NCBI GenBank assembly: GCA_023213395.1
Contig: CM041465.1
Location: 45,019,741-45,083,740 of the forward strand
Source: Cycas panzhihuaensis
Lineage: Eukaryota > Cycadophyta
Direction: 5' to 3'
DNA length: 64,000 nt
Under the pieces are notes generated by a model that had not been told where the DNA came from, searched no databases, and worked only from the letters and a program-made list of their open reading frames with translations. Positions 23,466 to 33,815 of this stretch are shown here, piece after piece. The position numbers and the translations under genes are program-made. How positions within the stretch are numbered: position 1 is the first letter of the stretch; each line of letters opens with the position of its first letter.

Positions 23466-24514
23466 AGTCTATATAATCATTATTGCATATCAAAACCCCT
23501 TTCATTTGTTTATATAAGAGTTAGAAAGTGGCCTACTTGTGTTCTATATAAGGATAACTAGGTGAGTTTATAATGAAATACCCAAATGTTTCTTTTAAAT
23601 CTCAACTTTCATATCATGCAAATAAGTCAAAAATTATCAAACTAATGAGTAAATAAAATAATCTTTATTCATTTAATATTAATGGCATAAATTTTATAAA
23701 AAAGAATATAAAATATAGTACTTAAATTAATGCCATTAGAAAGTCTTATAAATATATGATATATAAAGTTTGATTAAAACCTATTAAATTTTATGTCCTA
23801 ACATGAAAAATTAGGTTTGATTATATGAGATTTTAAGGTTTAGGGTCATGTATTAAACTAGGTATTTTAATGTTTATTAAAGTAAGTCTTTTTAACCTTA
23901 ATGACTATTTGGAAATTGACTTGGGATCCTTAGTTTAAATCTCAAGTAAAAGGTAAGTGAAATCTAACATAATGGTGTCTCAATTTACATATAAAGATTA
24001 AAATCATATATAATTAAAGTATATTTGAATATTGTATAAAATGTTTAATTTTTGCTTTAAATAAACATGATTTTTAAAAGGCATGTTATTATACATAGTT
24101 TCACTTAGTTGCTCATAAAAAATTTCAACTAGTAAATAATAAAATTATGCTTTAACATTAACAAATCAAAAGTAAAATTGTTTATAAAATTAATGCACAT
24201 GTATATGCATTATGGAAGGTAAGTCTATGAGTATTAATTCTTCAACCTACCATTCCCTAATAATTAAGACTAACATGTTTGACCAACTCACCTATGACAC
24301 AATCATCAAACTAAAACTTAAAAATCATACACTAATCCCCCTCATTTATTTTATTTATTCACCAAAATAGAAGCACATTATATTCATAGTAATAAAGTGA
24401 ATAAAAAATGAAGATATTTATATTTATAAGATTACGACTCTTAATATATTAAATCAAAAAAATTATTTTCAATTGAATGAATGAAAATAATAATGTATCA
24501 TAAAATATTACTTT
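23466..24514. other. AT-rich spacer, no feature recognised
   Basis: No frame, LTR pair or PBS was found. A short tract GGTTTAGGGTCATG at about 23840 is unremarkable. Confidence 0.5.
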
Positions 24515-24524
24515 ATATATATAT

Positions 24525-24577
<53 letters not shown>

Positions 24578-24727
24578 GATATATACATATATATATACAT
24601 ACATACACATACACATGCACACACATACATGCACACACACACATACATACATGCACATATACTAATCTCTATTTACTTGAAGGATCATTTTAAGTTATTT
24701 GAAGCCAACTTATGTACATATATAGAT

Positions 24728-24758
<31 letters not shown>

Positions 24759-24781
24759 TGTATGTATGTATATATGTATGC

Positions 24782-24835
<54 letters not shown>
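24515..24835. repeat. Compound microsatellite, left half
   Basis: (AC)n at about 24528-24570, ATAC/CATA-type repeats to about 24660 and again at 24730-24785, and (TA)n at 24787-24834. The same CA/CATA composition resumes at 36248, right of element D, so D interrupts one tract. Confidence 0.9.
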
Positions 24836-24838
<3 letters not shown>

Positions 24839-25135
24839 TTGAATATGCAATTTATACAAATAATATAATGGTGAGTTAAAGATATAACAATAAAGCTCAA
24901 ATAAGATGAAGTATGTACAAAAGAATACATGATATGGAGAAATAGCCAAAACTCAAATTAGAAATAATGATAATATATATACTTATAGTACAAGTTCACC
25001 ATTAGTGAGAGAGTCTCATTGGTCAATTTAGAGGTGGCACACATCTCTATGTGGCCCATAACCTCAAATATAAAAATACATAATGTAGAGAGAGATTATA
25101 TGTGGGTAATTATATAATTAGGTATTACACCCAAA
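24829..25135 (-). repeat. 3' LTR of D
   Basis: Aligns with 35941-36247 from TAGAATTTGAATATGC to TATTACACCCAAA. The left end merges into (TA)n and is placed by length only. CCCCCCC at 25141-25147 is the PPT read on the minus strand. Confidence 0.8.
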
Positions 25136-25878
25136 TATTTCCCCCCCTATAATTGTCAATTACACAATAGAATGTTACATCAAATAATAAGCCTTGTATC
25201 TTGAAATAAAATCTAGATCATATATTACTACAATAATATAAAATCTATCGATGTCTATATGAAGTAAAATTTATCTATTGGAATGCATGGGTAATTAGCC
25301 ACTGGAACTGCCAATTGAGTAGGAACTTCCTTATATATATTGTTCAATTAGTGCTAGTAAGAGTAATTATAACTATGTCCCACCTATTATTTATATAAGA
25401 ATGCAAGAAATCCTTAAATAAAAAATGACAAGTCTTCAAATAAGCTGGATCATAACCTATTGCAATAATATAATGAGCTACCGATATCCATATGAAGAGA
25501 ACACCATCCACTAGACCATATGGGTAGCTAGCTGTTACTATTATAAAGTAGTTATAATAGTATCCCACCCCTTGCTTATATGGGAATGCAAGTAGCCTTC
25601 AAAGGGATCTATAGCCTTAAATTATCTCATGGGCTAAAAACATGTCTCTTTGGGCTTACATCATGCCACTATGGGCTTATATCATGCCTCTATGGAAAAA
25701 AAAACTAGTAATAATGTTAATACATGACTTGAAAGTTAGATATGACTCAAGTATTATATGAATGACTCTCTTTCATATAATAAAGTTTAAATGGGTACTT
25801 TAGAGCCAAAAGATAAGACTTCAATTATGTTACCCCCCCTATATAGGGTACACATATCATGAAGCCTTAAAAATATAT
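25136..25878 (-). other. D internal region, left of E
   Basis: No gene is recognised. Two similar ~170-200-bp blocks (about 25190-25400 and 25430-25610) share AATATAATGAGCTA/AATATAAAATCTAT, GAATGCATGGGTAATTAGCC-like and TTATATAAGAATGCAAG phrases, a degenerate tandem duplication. A second C-run lies at about 25834. Confidence 0.5.
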
Positions 25879-25883
25879 ATATG

Positions 25884-26178
25884 TGAAATGGGTTAATGTT
25901 ACAAGGTCATTATATTAGTTGATTATTTTAGAAAAGGGTCTTAAGTAAACTTTAAATTAGATCACTTGAGTGAAATGCACTTTCATGTGCATTATGTGTA
26001 ATTTCATTTCACCTAACTCTAATCCTCCCTCTTTCAATATAAAAGTAAAATCTGAATAGAGGTTCATTTTTATCTCCCCATTTTGTAAGAGCTACTCTCT
26101 TTCTCTCAAGTCTTCTTTGCTCCCATCTTTGCCTTTATGTTTAGTGTATAGAGATGAATGGTAGATCCACTCTTTTTA
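25884..26178 (+). repeat. 5' LTR of E (295 bp)
   Basis: TGAAATGGGTTAATGTTAC...CTCTTTTTA, aligned with 33513-33810. A TATA-like CAATATAAAAGTA at about 26036 is kept in both LTRs and is the likely promoter, with CTTCTTTGCTCCC-type pyrimidine runs downstream. Confidence 0.85.
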
Positions 26179-26180
26179 TG

Positions 26181-26192
26181 TGGTATAAGAGC
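26181..26192 (+). other. Primer-binding site of E
   Basis: TGGTATAAGAGC begins two bases after the LTR, one mismatch from the initiator tRNA-Met PBS. Confidence 0.8.
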
Positions 26193-28265
26193 TTGCTTCC
26201 TTCATATTCCTTACTTACATTTGCAATGGAGCTATTACTTCCTTCTCCTCTATAATCCATATGGTGAAGGAGATTGTAAAAATGGATTCAGAAATATTTT
26301 CAAGTTTTTATCATAGAATATTTAATATTATTTTCTTTTCCTTTCTCTTTTATAAGTTTGGAAGTATAATATAAGGAATTATAAGGCCCAAGGATTCCAA
26401 TTCTTTGGTAGCCATTTATACTATCTCATTCTTCTTTTCTTTCCCCTCTTTTAGTCCATTTAATAAGGGGAAATATTGCCAAAATTTTTTCAACTTTTAG
26501 AAGAATGATTATAAGGGGAGGTTCTACCTTTTTTTCTTTAAGAATTTGGATACATTTAGAATATTCATCATTATATGATCTCATATTGCCCATATTAGGA
26601 TCTTGATGATAAAAAAATGATGGAAATTTCATATGGTATCATGTGTTGAAGAAATATTTACAAACTCTTTTTTTTACAAAAATAAAATCTGCTTGTTGAA
26701 ATTCATAGGTCTTCCAAAAATTCTATAAAGCTCTAATTAACCTGATTCCAATTGTTGAAGATGAGGCTATGAGTCTAGCTTCCATTGCAAAAACTAGCAT
26801 CCAATTTCATTATCGTATGAGAAGTTACTACTATTTTAGTGAACAATAGTTATTTTTAGTAAGAATTTTAGAAAAATATATTCTGCTAATTTTGTGAAAT
26901 TGCTAAAAATTTTGTAGAACTCATTTAAACCTGATTCTACTTCTTAAAGATGTAGCTCTGAGTCTAGTTTACATCACAAAAAATGACACTTAATTTCATT
27001 ATCATGGGAGAAAGTTATTACTATTTTAGTGAAGACTACATTTTTGTTAAAAAAAAAGTGAAGAAATTTTCTTCCTTCTCTTTATAAGGTTTAAAAGCCC
27101 ATTGTAAAAGTGAGTAAAAAAAACACCTAGATCGAAGTAATATTCGGTGTCCTCACTCACTTATCACCATTACAATTTTTATCACTCTAAAATCACTTCA
27201 AGCAAGCACTCTAAAGACACTCCAATGAAACACTCCAAACAAGCACTCTATTTTCAGTTATATGTACGTTTGATATAAATTTGATATTCTTATCTCTCCA
27301 TTTTGTGACATACTTGCCAAGGTTGAGATACCTTGGTTAGCAAAATGCCATGTTATAAAGGAGGCATGGATTTTAAGTTAGGATTGGACTAAACTAGAAT
27401 ATTGGCATGGTTTAGTTAGCTATACTATTGTGCCTCAATCAGGGATCATCCTGATAACCAACTAAAAAAACTAAAACTTTAATGCAAGATTAAAATATAT
27501 CCAATCCAATATCTATCATAGCCATAGGTATGCGCGTACCACTTTTTGGAGGAGATATATAGTTGCTTATAGATGAACTAGATGAGGATTGAGAGTACTT
27601 GGGCTTCGTTGTGACTTGAATTTCATCACCAAGTATAATTACGAGTATCACGGGTGAAGGCTAACTTAATTTTACTAGAAGTATAAGCATCCCTTTAATA
27701 AACTCAACTACATGTTGGACACAAGTTAGAGGTTATTGAGTTGATTATACATCTTATATTTGAGTTTTAAGTTATGTATAACCAATGATGTTAGCTTCCA
27801 TATTAGCCTGTAATCTTATATATTAATAACTTACTTATTTGTAAAAAGTGACCCGTAGTGTAATCACAATCATAGTACTTGTTATATTCTTATTGCATTA
27901 GATTAATATTTCCCATAAGTGGTAGTGGCTAATTTTCATCATAGATCTTCTCATATTGCTATTGTGTTTGGTTAATATTTTCCGCAAGTGTTGGTGGCTA
28001 ATTTTAATCATAGTACTTCTCATATTCCTGCTACATCAGGTTGATATTTGTCACAGGTGTTGGTGACTTTTCTCTAAGTTGCTCCCTTCATCTTTAAGAA
28101 ACTATTCTTACTTCTTCTTCCTTTTTCTACATTGCTTCATTGCATCTCCTATTTGTAAATAGTGATTGGTTATTTATTACCATTACTTTTATAGTCCCTT
28201 GTTTATTTCTTCCCTTCTCAAAAAACACCATGACTTTATAATTCAAGCAAAATGTGATCTATATT
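26193..28265 (+). other. Leader of E with tandem repeats
   Basis: No frame. Two tandem structures are visible: a duplication of about 200 bases at 26690-27056 (landmarks ACCTGATTC, ATGAG/CTGAGTCTAG and ATTATCGTATGAGAAG / ATTATCATGGGAGAAAG), and three head-to-tail ~69-base units at 27861-28068. Confidence 0.65.
27861..28068 (+). repeat. 69-bp tandem repeat, three units
   Basis: Units 27861-27930, 27931-27999 and 28000-28068. Each has the form AAT(TTT)xATCATAG...CTTCTCATATT...GGTTAATATTT...CAAGTGTTGGTGGCT. Confidence 0.85.
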
Positions 28266-29510
28266 CTTAAAGCAAAAGAAAGTTGGGACATGTGATTCAT
28301 TGGTGTTAGAAATGTTATAAAGTATGAATTTCTTTAGAGAGATCACTTATAACTTATACCATTTATTACTGCTATAACTACCACAGGTGCTTTTAGAGGA
28401 ACTGCTCTATCTACTCCCACTGAAGCTACAACCAAATGCAAATGGGAACTTAATGATGATAAAATTTGTACAAGGATACTTCTTGTCACTGATTATTCCC
28501 TATATAATCTCATTGATGAAGCCATACATAATGCAACATGGAAAGCTCTTAAAGTTCTTAAGAAGAACTTTAACACTAAATCAGATGTAGAATTTGTTTA
28601 CTTAGTATTGAAGATGAATAAATAGAAAATGCAGAAAGGACACACAAGTGAGACAATCAATCTCCTTCGCCCAATCAAGCAAGCCATCAATAAAGATTTC
28701 AAGACTTAATATATTATATGGACTTTCTTGATTAAGTCATGTTTCCATATCCCAAATTACAAAAATCTACTAGGAAGTCTTCAGTCTAGTGGCACCTTGA
28801 AGACCTTAAACTTTGAGGCTCTTTATGACAAGTTCATTAAATTTGATAAGACCTTTGATACTAACTTTTCCACTATATTAGATCCAACCGATACTACTTT
28901 TGAAGTGGAAGAAGATCTATTTTATACCAAAAATCAAGGTTAATCCTCTCGGAGAGGTGGTAATTCCTACAGAAGAGGTAGAGGTAGACAATAAGGACAA
29001 TGTCCTCATGGTTAACAAGCTCGTTGACTCCAATAAAAATTGTATCAAGGCCAAGGCCAAAATAATCAACCTGGACCCAAATCCAACAATCAAAGATAAT
29101 CCAACCAGTCCAATACTTCTTATGGGACTGGAAACTAAATAATTGTGTACCAAAGGTATCATAGAAAATAACACTATGCCAAAGATTGTATCACTTCCAC
29201 TAACAAACTACTAAGCTATCAACAACACTATGGTGCATATAATATTGATAATACTTCTTTTTAAGATGCTTTTAGTAGAATGCAATTTGCTGATGACCAC
29301 CTTCAAAGAATTGGGACAATTTCATCAAATGTTGTTGATAGATCCACTAAGTATATTGAGGCTTATTATGGCTGTGCTTATTCATTTTTTCCTTCACCAC
29401 TTAGAGTTGTAAATAGTGCCACCTCAAATACTTTATCTTGGATCATGGATACTGGAGCAACACAACATATGATTTGTCATCACTAATTCTTTCAAGATTT
29501 AAACTTTGAA
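28266..29510 (+). pseudogene. E gag and protease relic
   Basis: Gag is readable from about 28360 (TTTGAFRGTALSTPTEATTK) through LLVTDYSLYNLIDEAIHNAT and KVLKKNFNTKSDVEF to a glycine/arginine-rich stretch near 28945 (SSRRGGNSYRRGRGR), with several stops and a frame change. The zinc knuckle expected after that is too degraded to score with confidence (a YHRK, then HYAKDC, remains near 29155-29185). Protease is clear at 29437-29470: LSWIMDTGATQHM, with the catalytic D-T-G intact. Nothing about it is unusual for a copia element except the decay; most stops are TAG or TAA where Gln or Trp is usual. Confidence 0.75.
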
Positions 29511-30720
29511 CTTTATGGTGTTGTACACATGGCTGACAAATCATCTCAGTCAATCAAAGGACTTAGAATTATTTGCCTGAAACTCCTAGGCCTTCCAGAT
29601 TTTACCCTTGTTGATGTTTTATATATTCTTGCTCTGAAGTAGAACCTACTTTCCCTATCTACCTTTATCTCTCATGGATTTAATCTAAATGTAATTGTAA
29701 ATAATCAAACTCTCTATGTCATTCACCCTCCTTCAAATGCTGTGGTTATGACTAGAATTCTTAATGGCAAACCTTTTTGCTTAACTGGCTTACCATCCTC
29801 TAAGCTAACTATGTTGATGATGATTCTTCTTTTACCATAACCCTAACTCCTCCAAAGTTGTTTTAAGTGGCCCTATGGCATGCTTATATAGGCCATATTA
29901 AAATTGACTGTTTAAGAGAACTACATGCCACTCTTCTTGGTATACTTAGGCTCTCCTCTAAGCACTTCAAATGTGAAGTATATATCATTGCCAAATCTAA
30001 AAAACAACCCTTTCTTTATAGTCAATGGAAATCTAGCCAACCTTTGCAGCTTGTACACTTAGATATATGTGGTCCTATGCTTATCCCTTCTCGTAAAAAT
30101 AAGTGGTATTATATTACTTTCATTGATGATTTTTCTAAGAAAGTATGGGTTGCTTTTTTTGCAAAGAAAGATGAAGTTTTTTTTATGTTTCAAGATTTCA
30201 AGGCCTACATGGAAAATGAATTTAGATTCAAGATCAAAATACTCATGACTGACAACGATGGCGAGTATGCATCTAGTGAGTTTAAATCATACCTACATCG
30301 CCGTGGGATTAAATATCATACCACTATTATAGGTATACCCCAATAAAATAGAGTTGTTGAGTGCATGAATAGAACCATCATAATCATGGCTCACACTATG
30401 TTGGTATATAAGAATATCCCTGTCTATCTTTGGGCTTAGGCTATTAGGACTGTTGTGTATTACATCAGCATTATTAGTCCCTCCAAGCTTAACCCCTCTC
30501 CACATGAAATGTGGTATGGACAAACCCCCTCTATCTCCCACTTTAAAATTTTTGGCTCTACTTGTTATGCTCACATTCTAGAGGGACACAAAAACAAGCT
30601 CTAGGATAGAGCCCTCAAAGGCATCTTTGTTGGATACCTTATGGACAAAAAAGGGTACAAGGTTTTTCTACCTTCATAATGCAACATTATCATCACTAGA
30701 GATGTTATCTTTGCAGAGAC
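29511..30720 (+). pseudogene. E integrase relic
   Basis: The GAG-pre-integrase zinc finger lies in the frame starting 29867 (LWHAYIGHI, later FKCEVYIIAKS), with the second Cys of the H-H-C-C set altered. The rve core follows: HLDICGPM (first Asp), ITFIDDFSKKVWV, LMTDNDGEY (second Asp), and after a TAA where the conserved Q-Q-N-G begins, RVVECMNRTI (catalytic Glu). All three D-D-E residues are still present. After them come LVYKNIPVYLWA, FGSTCYAHI and GIFVGYLMDKKGYKVF, the normal C-terminal copia integrase landmarks. The protein would insert element cDNA. Stops at about 30343, 30438 and 30602 inactivate it. Confidence 0.85.
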
Positions 30721-31199
30721 TGAAGATCAATTATTTAGACTTAACTTGAAGATGCCTTCATACCAATTTAATAATAATACTGAATTTGATGTCTAGATTT
30801 TAAATTTTAGGGAGGAAGATGCTCAATAATTACTTAAAATCTTAGAATCTGATAATAGATCCCTAGAGGATACAAGTTATGACTTGCAACTAATGCGTGT
30901 ATATCCAACACCATCATTTTAGAATAACCAAGTTGATAAAGGTAAAGCCATAATAGAAGGACCACCTTCTCCAATATTAATGGCTAGCCTATCTTCTTTA
31001 GTATCATCAACTTCCTCCATGCTAAACATTTCATATGATCCTTTTTAGGATCAAAACGAAGACTAAGAGGCTATGGAAATGAAAACCTCATTCCCAATTC
31101 AAGGTTTTCATGAAGCCTACTAGCTACATAAGGACATGCAACCAAATGAGGTAGGTAAAACTAGCACTAGAAGTGCCTATAGAGCAAGGATGTATAAAT

Positions 31200-32118
31200 T
31201 ACTTCTTGTTGAGCTTGAACTAGTAGAACTACACTTTACTCTTAATGAAGAGCCCCTAATATACTAAGAAGCTATAAATCATGTAGCTTAGAGAAATTCC
31301 ATAAATGAAGGGTACCAATCTCTTATCAAGAATGGTACATAGGAGCTTATTGATCTATCACTTAGAAGAAAGGTACTTCAAAACAAATGGGTATTAAAAA
31401 ATAAGTACAAATCATATGGCACCCTAGAAAAACATAAGGTGAGGTTGGTAGTAAAAGGATTCATGTAAAGGGAAGGCATCAACTACACTAAAATCTTTGC
31501 TCCTACAATCAAGTAGCCTACAATCATAATTATTATAGCTTTGATTACTCAACAGGGTTGGAAAATATACCAACTCGATGTTAAGACTGTGTTTCTCAAT
31601 GGGGACCTTAAAGAAGAAATTTACATAACTTAACTAGAAGAATATGAGATTATTGGTCAAGAGAATAAGGTTTGTAGGCTTAGAAAATCCTTGTACAACC
31701 TAAAACAAACCCCTCATTCTTAGTTTACGAAGTTGTCTGAAATAATGAGGCAATTTGGATATGGGATTTGTGACTATCAAGATATTAATACAACACTATT
31801 TATCATGTGTTAAAATAATAAAATCACTTACCTCTTAATCTTTGTGGATGATATACTAATAATGAGGAATAATGAACATGTAATCAACTAGCTAAAGAAG
31901 GACCTTGCTAAAACTTTTGAATTGTCTAACCTCAGGTTGATGAAATATTACTTGAGAATTGAAGTAACTCAAAAGAATGGTAAAAGTTTCAGTTGGAAGG
32001 TACTCCATTAGTGGCTACACCTATGGAACCTAATGTTAAACACTCAGTTCATGGTAATACTAGGGAGGTAAATGCAATACTCGATAGGTAACTTATAGGT
32101 AGTCTCATCTATAATACC
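31200..32118 (+). pseudogene. E reverse transcriptase relic
   Basis: The RVT_2 domain of copia elements is readable in one main frame with several stops: ELIDLSLRRKVLQNKWVLKNK, then KHKVRLVVKGFM (normally R-L-V-A-K-G-[FY]-x-Q), KIFAPTIK, IYQLDVKTVFLNGDL (catalytic Asp motif) and LLIFVDDILIM (the F/Y-V-D-D active site, intact). The domain breaks off at the start of the segment leading to RNase H, where the TRIM is inserted at 32124. Conserved Gln residues now read as TAG or TAA at several positions, the same decay seen across the window. Confidence 0.85.
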
Positions 32119-32454
32119 AATATTATTGAAGTGCATGATACTAACTATCATAAGGAAGTCCTCTTCCCAAATCACCCCGGGGCTTTTGGTGTAATGACAA
32201 CTTGTGACAAGTGGTATCAGAGTGACTAGGGTTCAAAACTGGTCATATGTACCACAATAGTGCACCTGGAGATACGTGAAGGTGTTTGTTAGGTGGTGCC
32301 AAGAAATGCCGTGGTGGACATGCAATATTGTATAGGTACAGTTGACTCCTTGTGAAGGGGGAGTGTTGGAGCACATGACGCTAACTATCATAAGGAAGTC
32401 CTCTTCCCAAATCACCCCAGGGCTTTTGGTGTAACGATAACTGCTGACAAATAT
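32119..32454 (+). mobile_element. TRIM (terminal-repeat retrotransposon in miniature)
   Basis: Two direct repeats of 86 bp (32124-32209 and 32364-32449) flank 154 bp of non-coding sequence. TGGTATCAGAGT, a tRNA-Met PBS, starts at 32212, two bases after the left repeat. GAAGGGGGAG, a PPT, ends directly before the right repeat. The 5-bp TSD is AATAT (32119-32123 and 32450-32454). The left repeat now starts TATTGAAG where the right has TGTTGGAG. The element proper is 326 bp. Taking it out with one TSD copy rejoins the E reading frame at the conserved region before RNase H, which confirms the boundaries. It has no coding capacity and would depend on other elements. Confidence 0.93.
32212..32223 (+). 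other. Primer-binding site of the TRIM
   Basis: TGGTATCAGAGT, eleven of twelve bases identical to the standard initiator tRNA-Met PBS. Confidence 0.9.
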
Positions 32455-33040
32455 AAGGCTAAATATTGCACACTATTGGCATTCTTGCAATATTAATGAC
32501 AAATCCTAAGTAAAACCACTGGTAAGTTGTAATACGAGTGTTGAGGTACCTGAAGATGACCAACAAATATGGTTTATTATATGAACCTAATGTAAAATTT
32601 AAATATTATGCATACACAGACTTAGACTTTGCCAAAGATAAAGACATAGGAAGATTTAGATTTGGGTATGTAACATTTCTTAGAATAATACCAATATCAT
32701 GGCAATCCAGATGGCATAAGATAGATGCAGACTCAACTACCGAAGCTGAATATATTACTACTTTTGAGACAAGTAAGGAGGTGATATGGCTTACAAAATT
32801 ATTGAATACATTAAATGCCACCCAAACCAGTTCTACTAGCTTGCATGTAGGTAATTAATCTACAATCCAAATGGCTAAAAATTTTATATTTCATGATTGT
32901 ACCAAATATATAAGTACAAAAGTCCACAGGATTAGAGAACTAGTTCATGATGACATAATTCAATTAGAGTACTACCACATAATAAATCAAGTGGCTGATA
33001 TCTTCACCAAACCACTAAAGAGGGTGATGTTTGAATAGTT
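32455..33040 (+). pseudogene. E RNase H relic
   Basis: After the TRIM the copia frame resumes and reaches the RNase H domain at 32538-32858: VLRYLKMTNKYGLLYE, YTDLDFAKDKD (first acidic residues), ISWQSRWHKIDADSTTEAEYI (the highly conserved S-x-x-E-A-E-Y block with the catalytic Glu), and EVIWLTKLLN. The tail reads VHRIRELVHDDIIQLEYYHIINQVADIFTKPL in part, a standard copia C-terminus (the A-D-I-F-T-K-P-L motif is near 32995-33020). The domain would remove the RNA template during reverse transcription. It is one of the better-kept parts of E. Confidence 0.85.
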
Positions 33041-33512
33041 CTGAAGGTAACTTAACCTTAGGGCCTCCATCTCCAACTGATTGAAGGAGATGAAAATAGA
33101 ACCATCATACTCTATCTCATTCGCAAAAATCCCTTATGGGTGCAGAAGGAAAAGAGTATGTCTCTACTCTGTCCCATTTATGAAAACCCCTTATAGGCAT
33201 GAAAGGATAAGGGTTGTATTATTTTAGAAAATTGGAACCTATGAAAACCTAAAAAGGCATGGGGGATGACCAAATGGTATATGGAGATTCAATAGATTTT
33301 AGCTACGAAATTCATTGTATTGATTGGCTATCTAGCTTTATTTAAATATCCACTGGAGCAAGTTAGTAGATTAGAAAGTCTGTGGGTTTTCTTCCCCACA
33401 AAGGTTTCCCACAAAAGTGTCATAGTAGTTTTCTTTGTAAGATACTCAAATGAAGACCTCATAGGATAGAATAAAATAGGATGAAATGACCTTCTACCAT
33501 TAAGAGAGAGAT
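33041..33512 (+). other. E 3' untranslated region and PPT
   Basis: It contains repeated CCTTATGGGTGCAGAAGGAAAAG / CCTTATAGGCATGAAAGG phrases and ends in TTAAGAGAGAGAT, the PPT, directly before the 3' LTR. Confidence 0.6.
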
Positions 33513-33810
33513 TGAAATAAGTTAATGTTACAAGGTCATTACATTAGTTGATTATTTCTAAAAGGGGTCTTAAGTGAACTTTAAATTAGATCATTTAAGT
33601 GAAATACACTTTCATGTGCATTATGTATAATTTCATTTCACCTAACTCTAATCCTGCATCTCTCAATATAAAAGTAAGAGCTCAATGGAGGAGGCTCATT
33701 CTTATCTCGCTATTTTGTGAGAGCTACTCTCTTTCTATTAAGTCTCTCTTGCTCCCATGTTTGCCTTTGTGTTTAGTGCATAGAGATGAAGGATAGATCT
33801 TCTCATTTTA
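33513..33810 (+). repeat. 3' LTR of E (298 bp)
   Basis: TGAAATAAGTTAATGTTAC...CTCATTTTA. It is followed by ATATG, the second TSD copy. Confidence 0.85.
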
Positions 33811-33815
33811 ATATG

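Larger units (their letters stand above)
25884..33810 (+). mobile_element. Ty1/copia element E, full length, inserted in D
   Basis: LTRs at 25884-26178 and 33513-33810, a tRNA-Met PBS at 26181, a copia polyprotein relic in the order gag, protease, integrase, reverse transcriptase, RNase H, and a PPT before the 3' LTR. The 5-bp TSD is ATATG (25879-25883 and 33811-33815). A TRIM sits in the region between reverse transcriptase and RNase H. Confidence 0.9.

Noticed and set aside
24449-24949. Several overlapping open frames rich in Tyr/Ile, His/Thr and Val/Cys repeats
   Set aside because: They are translations of (AC)n, (CATA)n and (TA)n in all frames; microsatellites are open by composition.
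25897-26148. LTR of E bounded by TGTTAC and TTTAGTGTA
   Set aside because: Similarity to the other LTR extends beyond both ends; the wider limits bring the PBS to two bases from the LTR and give a perfect ATATG duplication.
27861-28068. Possible CRISPR-like array (regular repeat spacing)
   Set aside because: The units are contiguous and alike along their whole length, with no spacers, and this is plant DNA.
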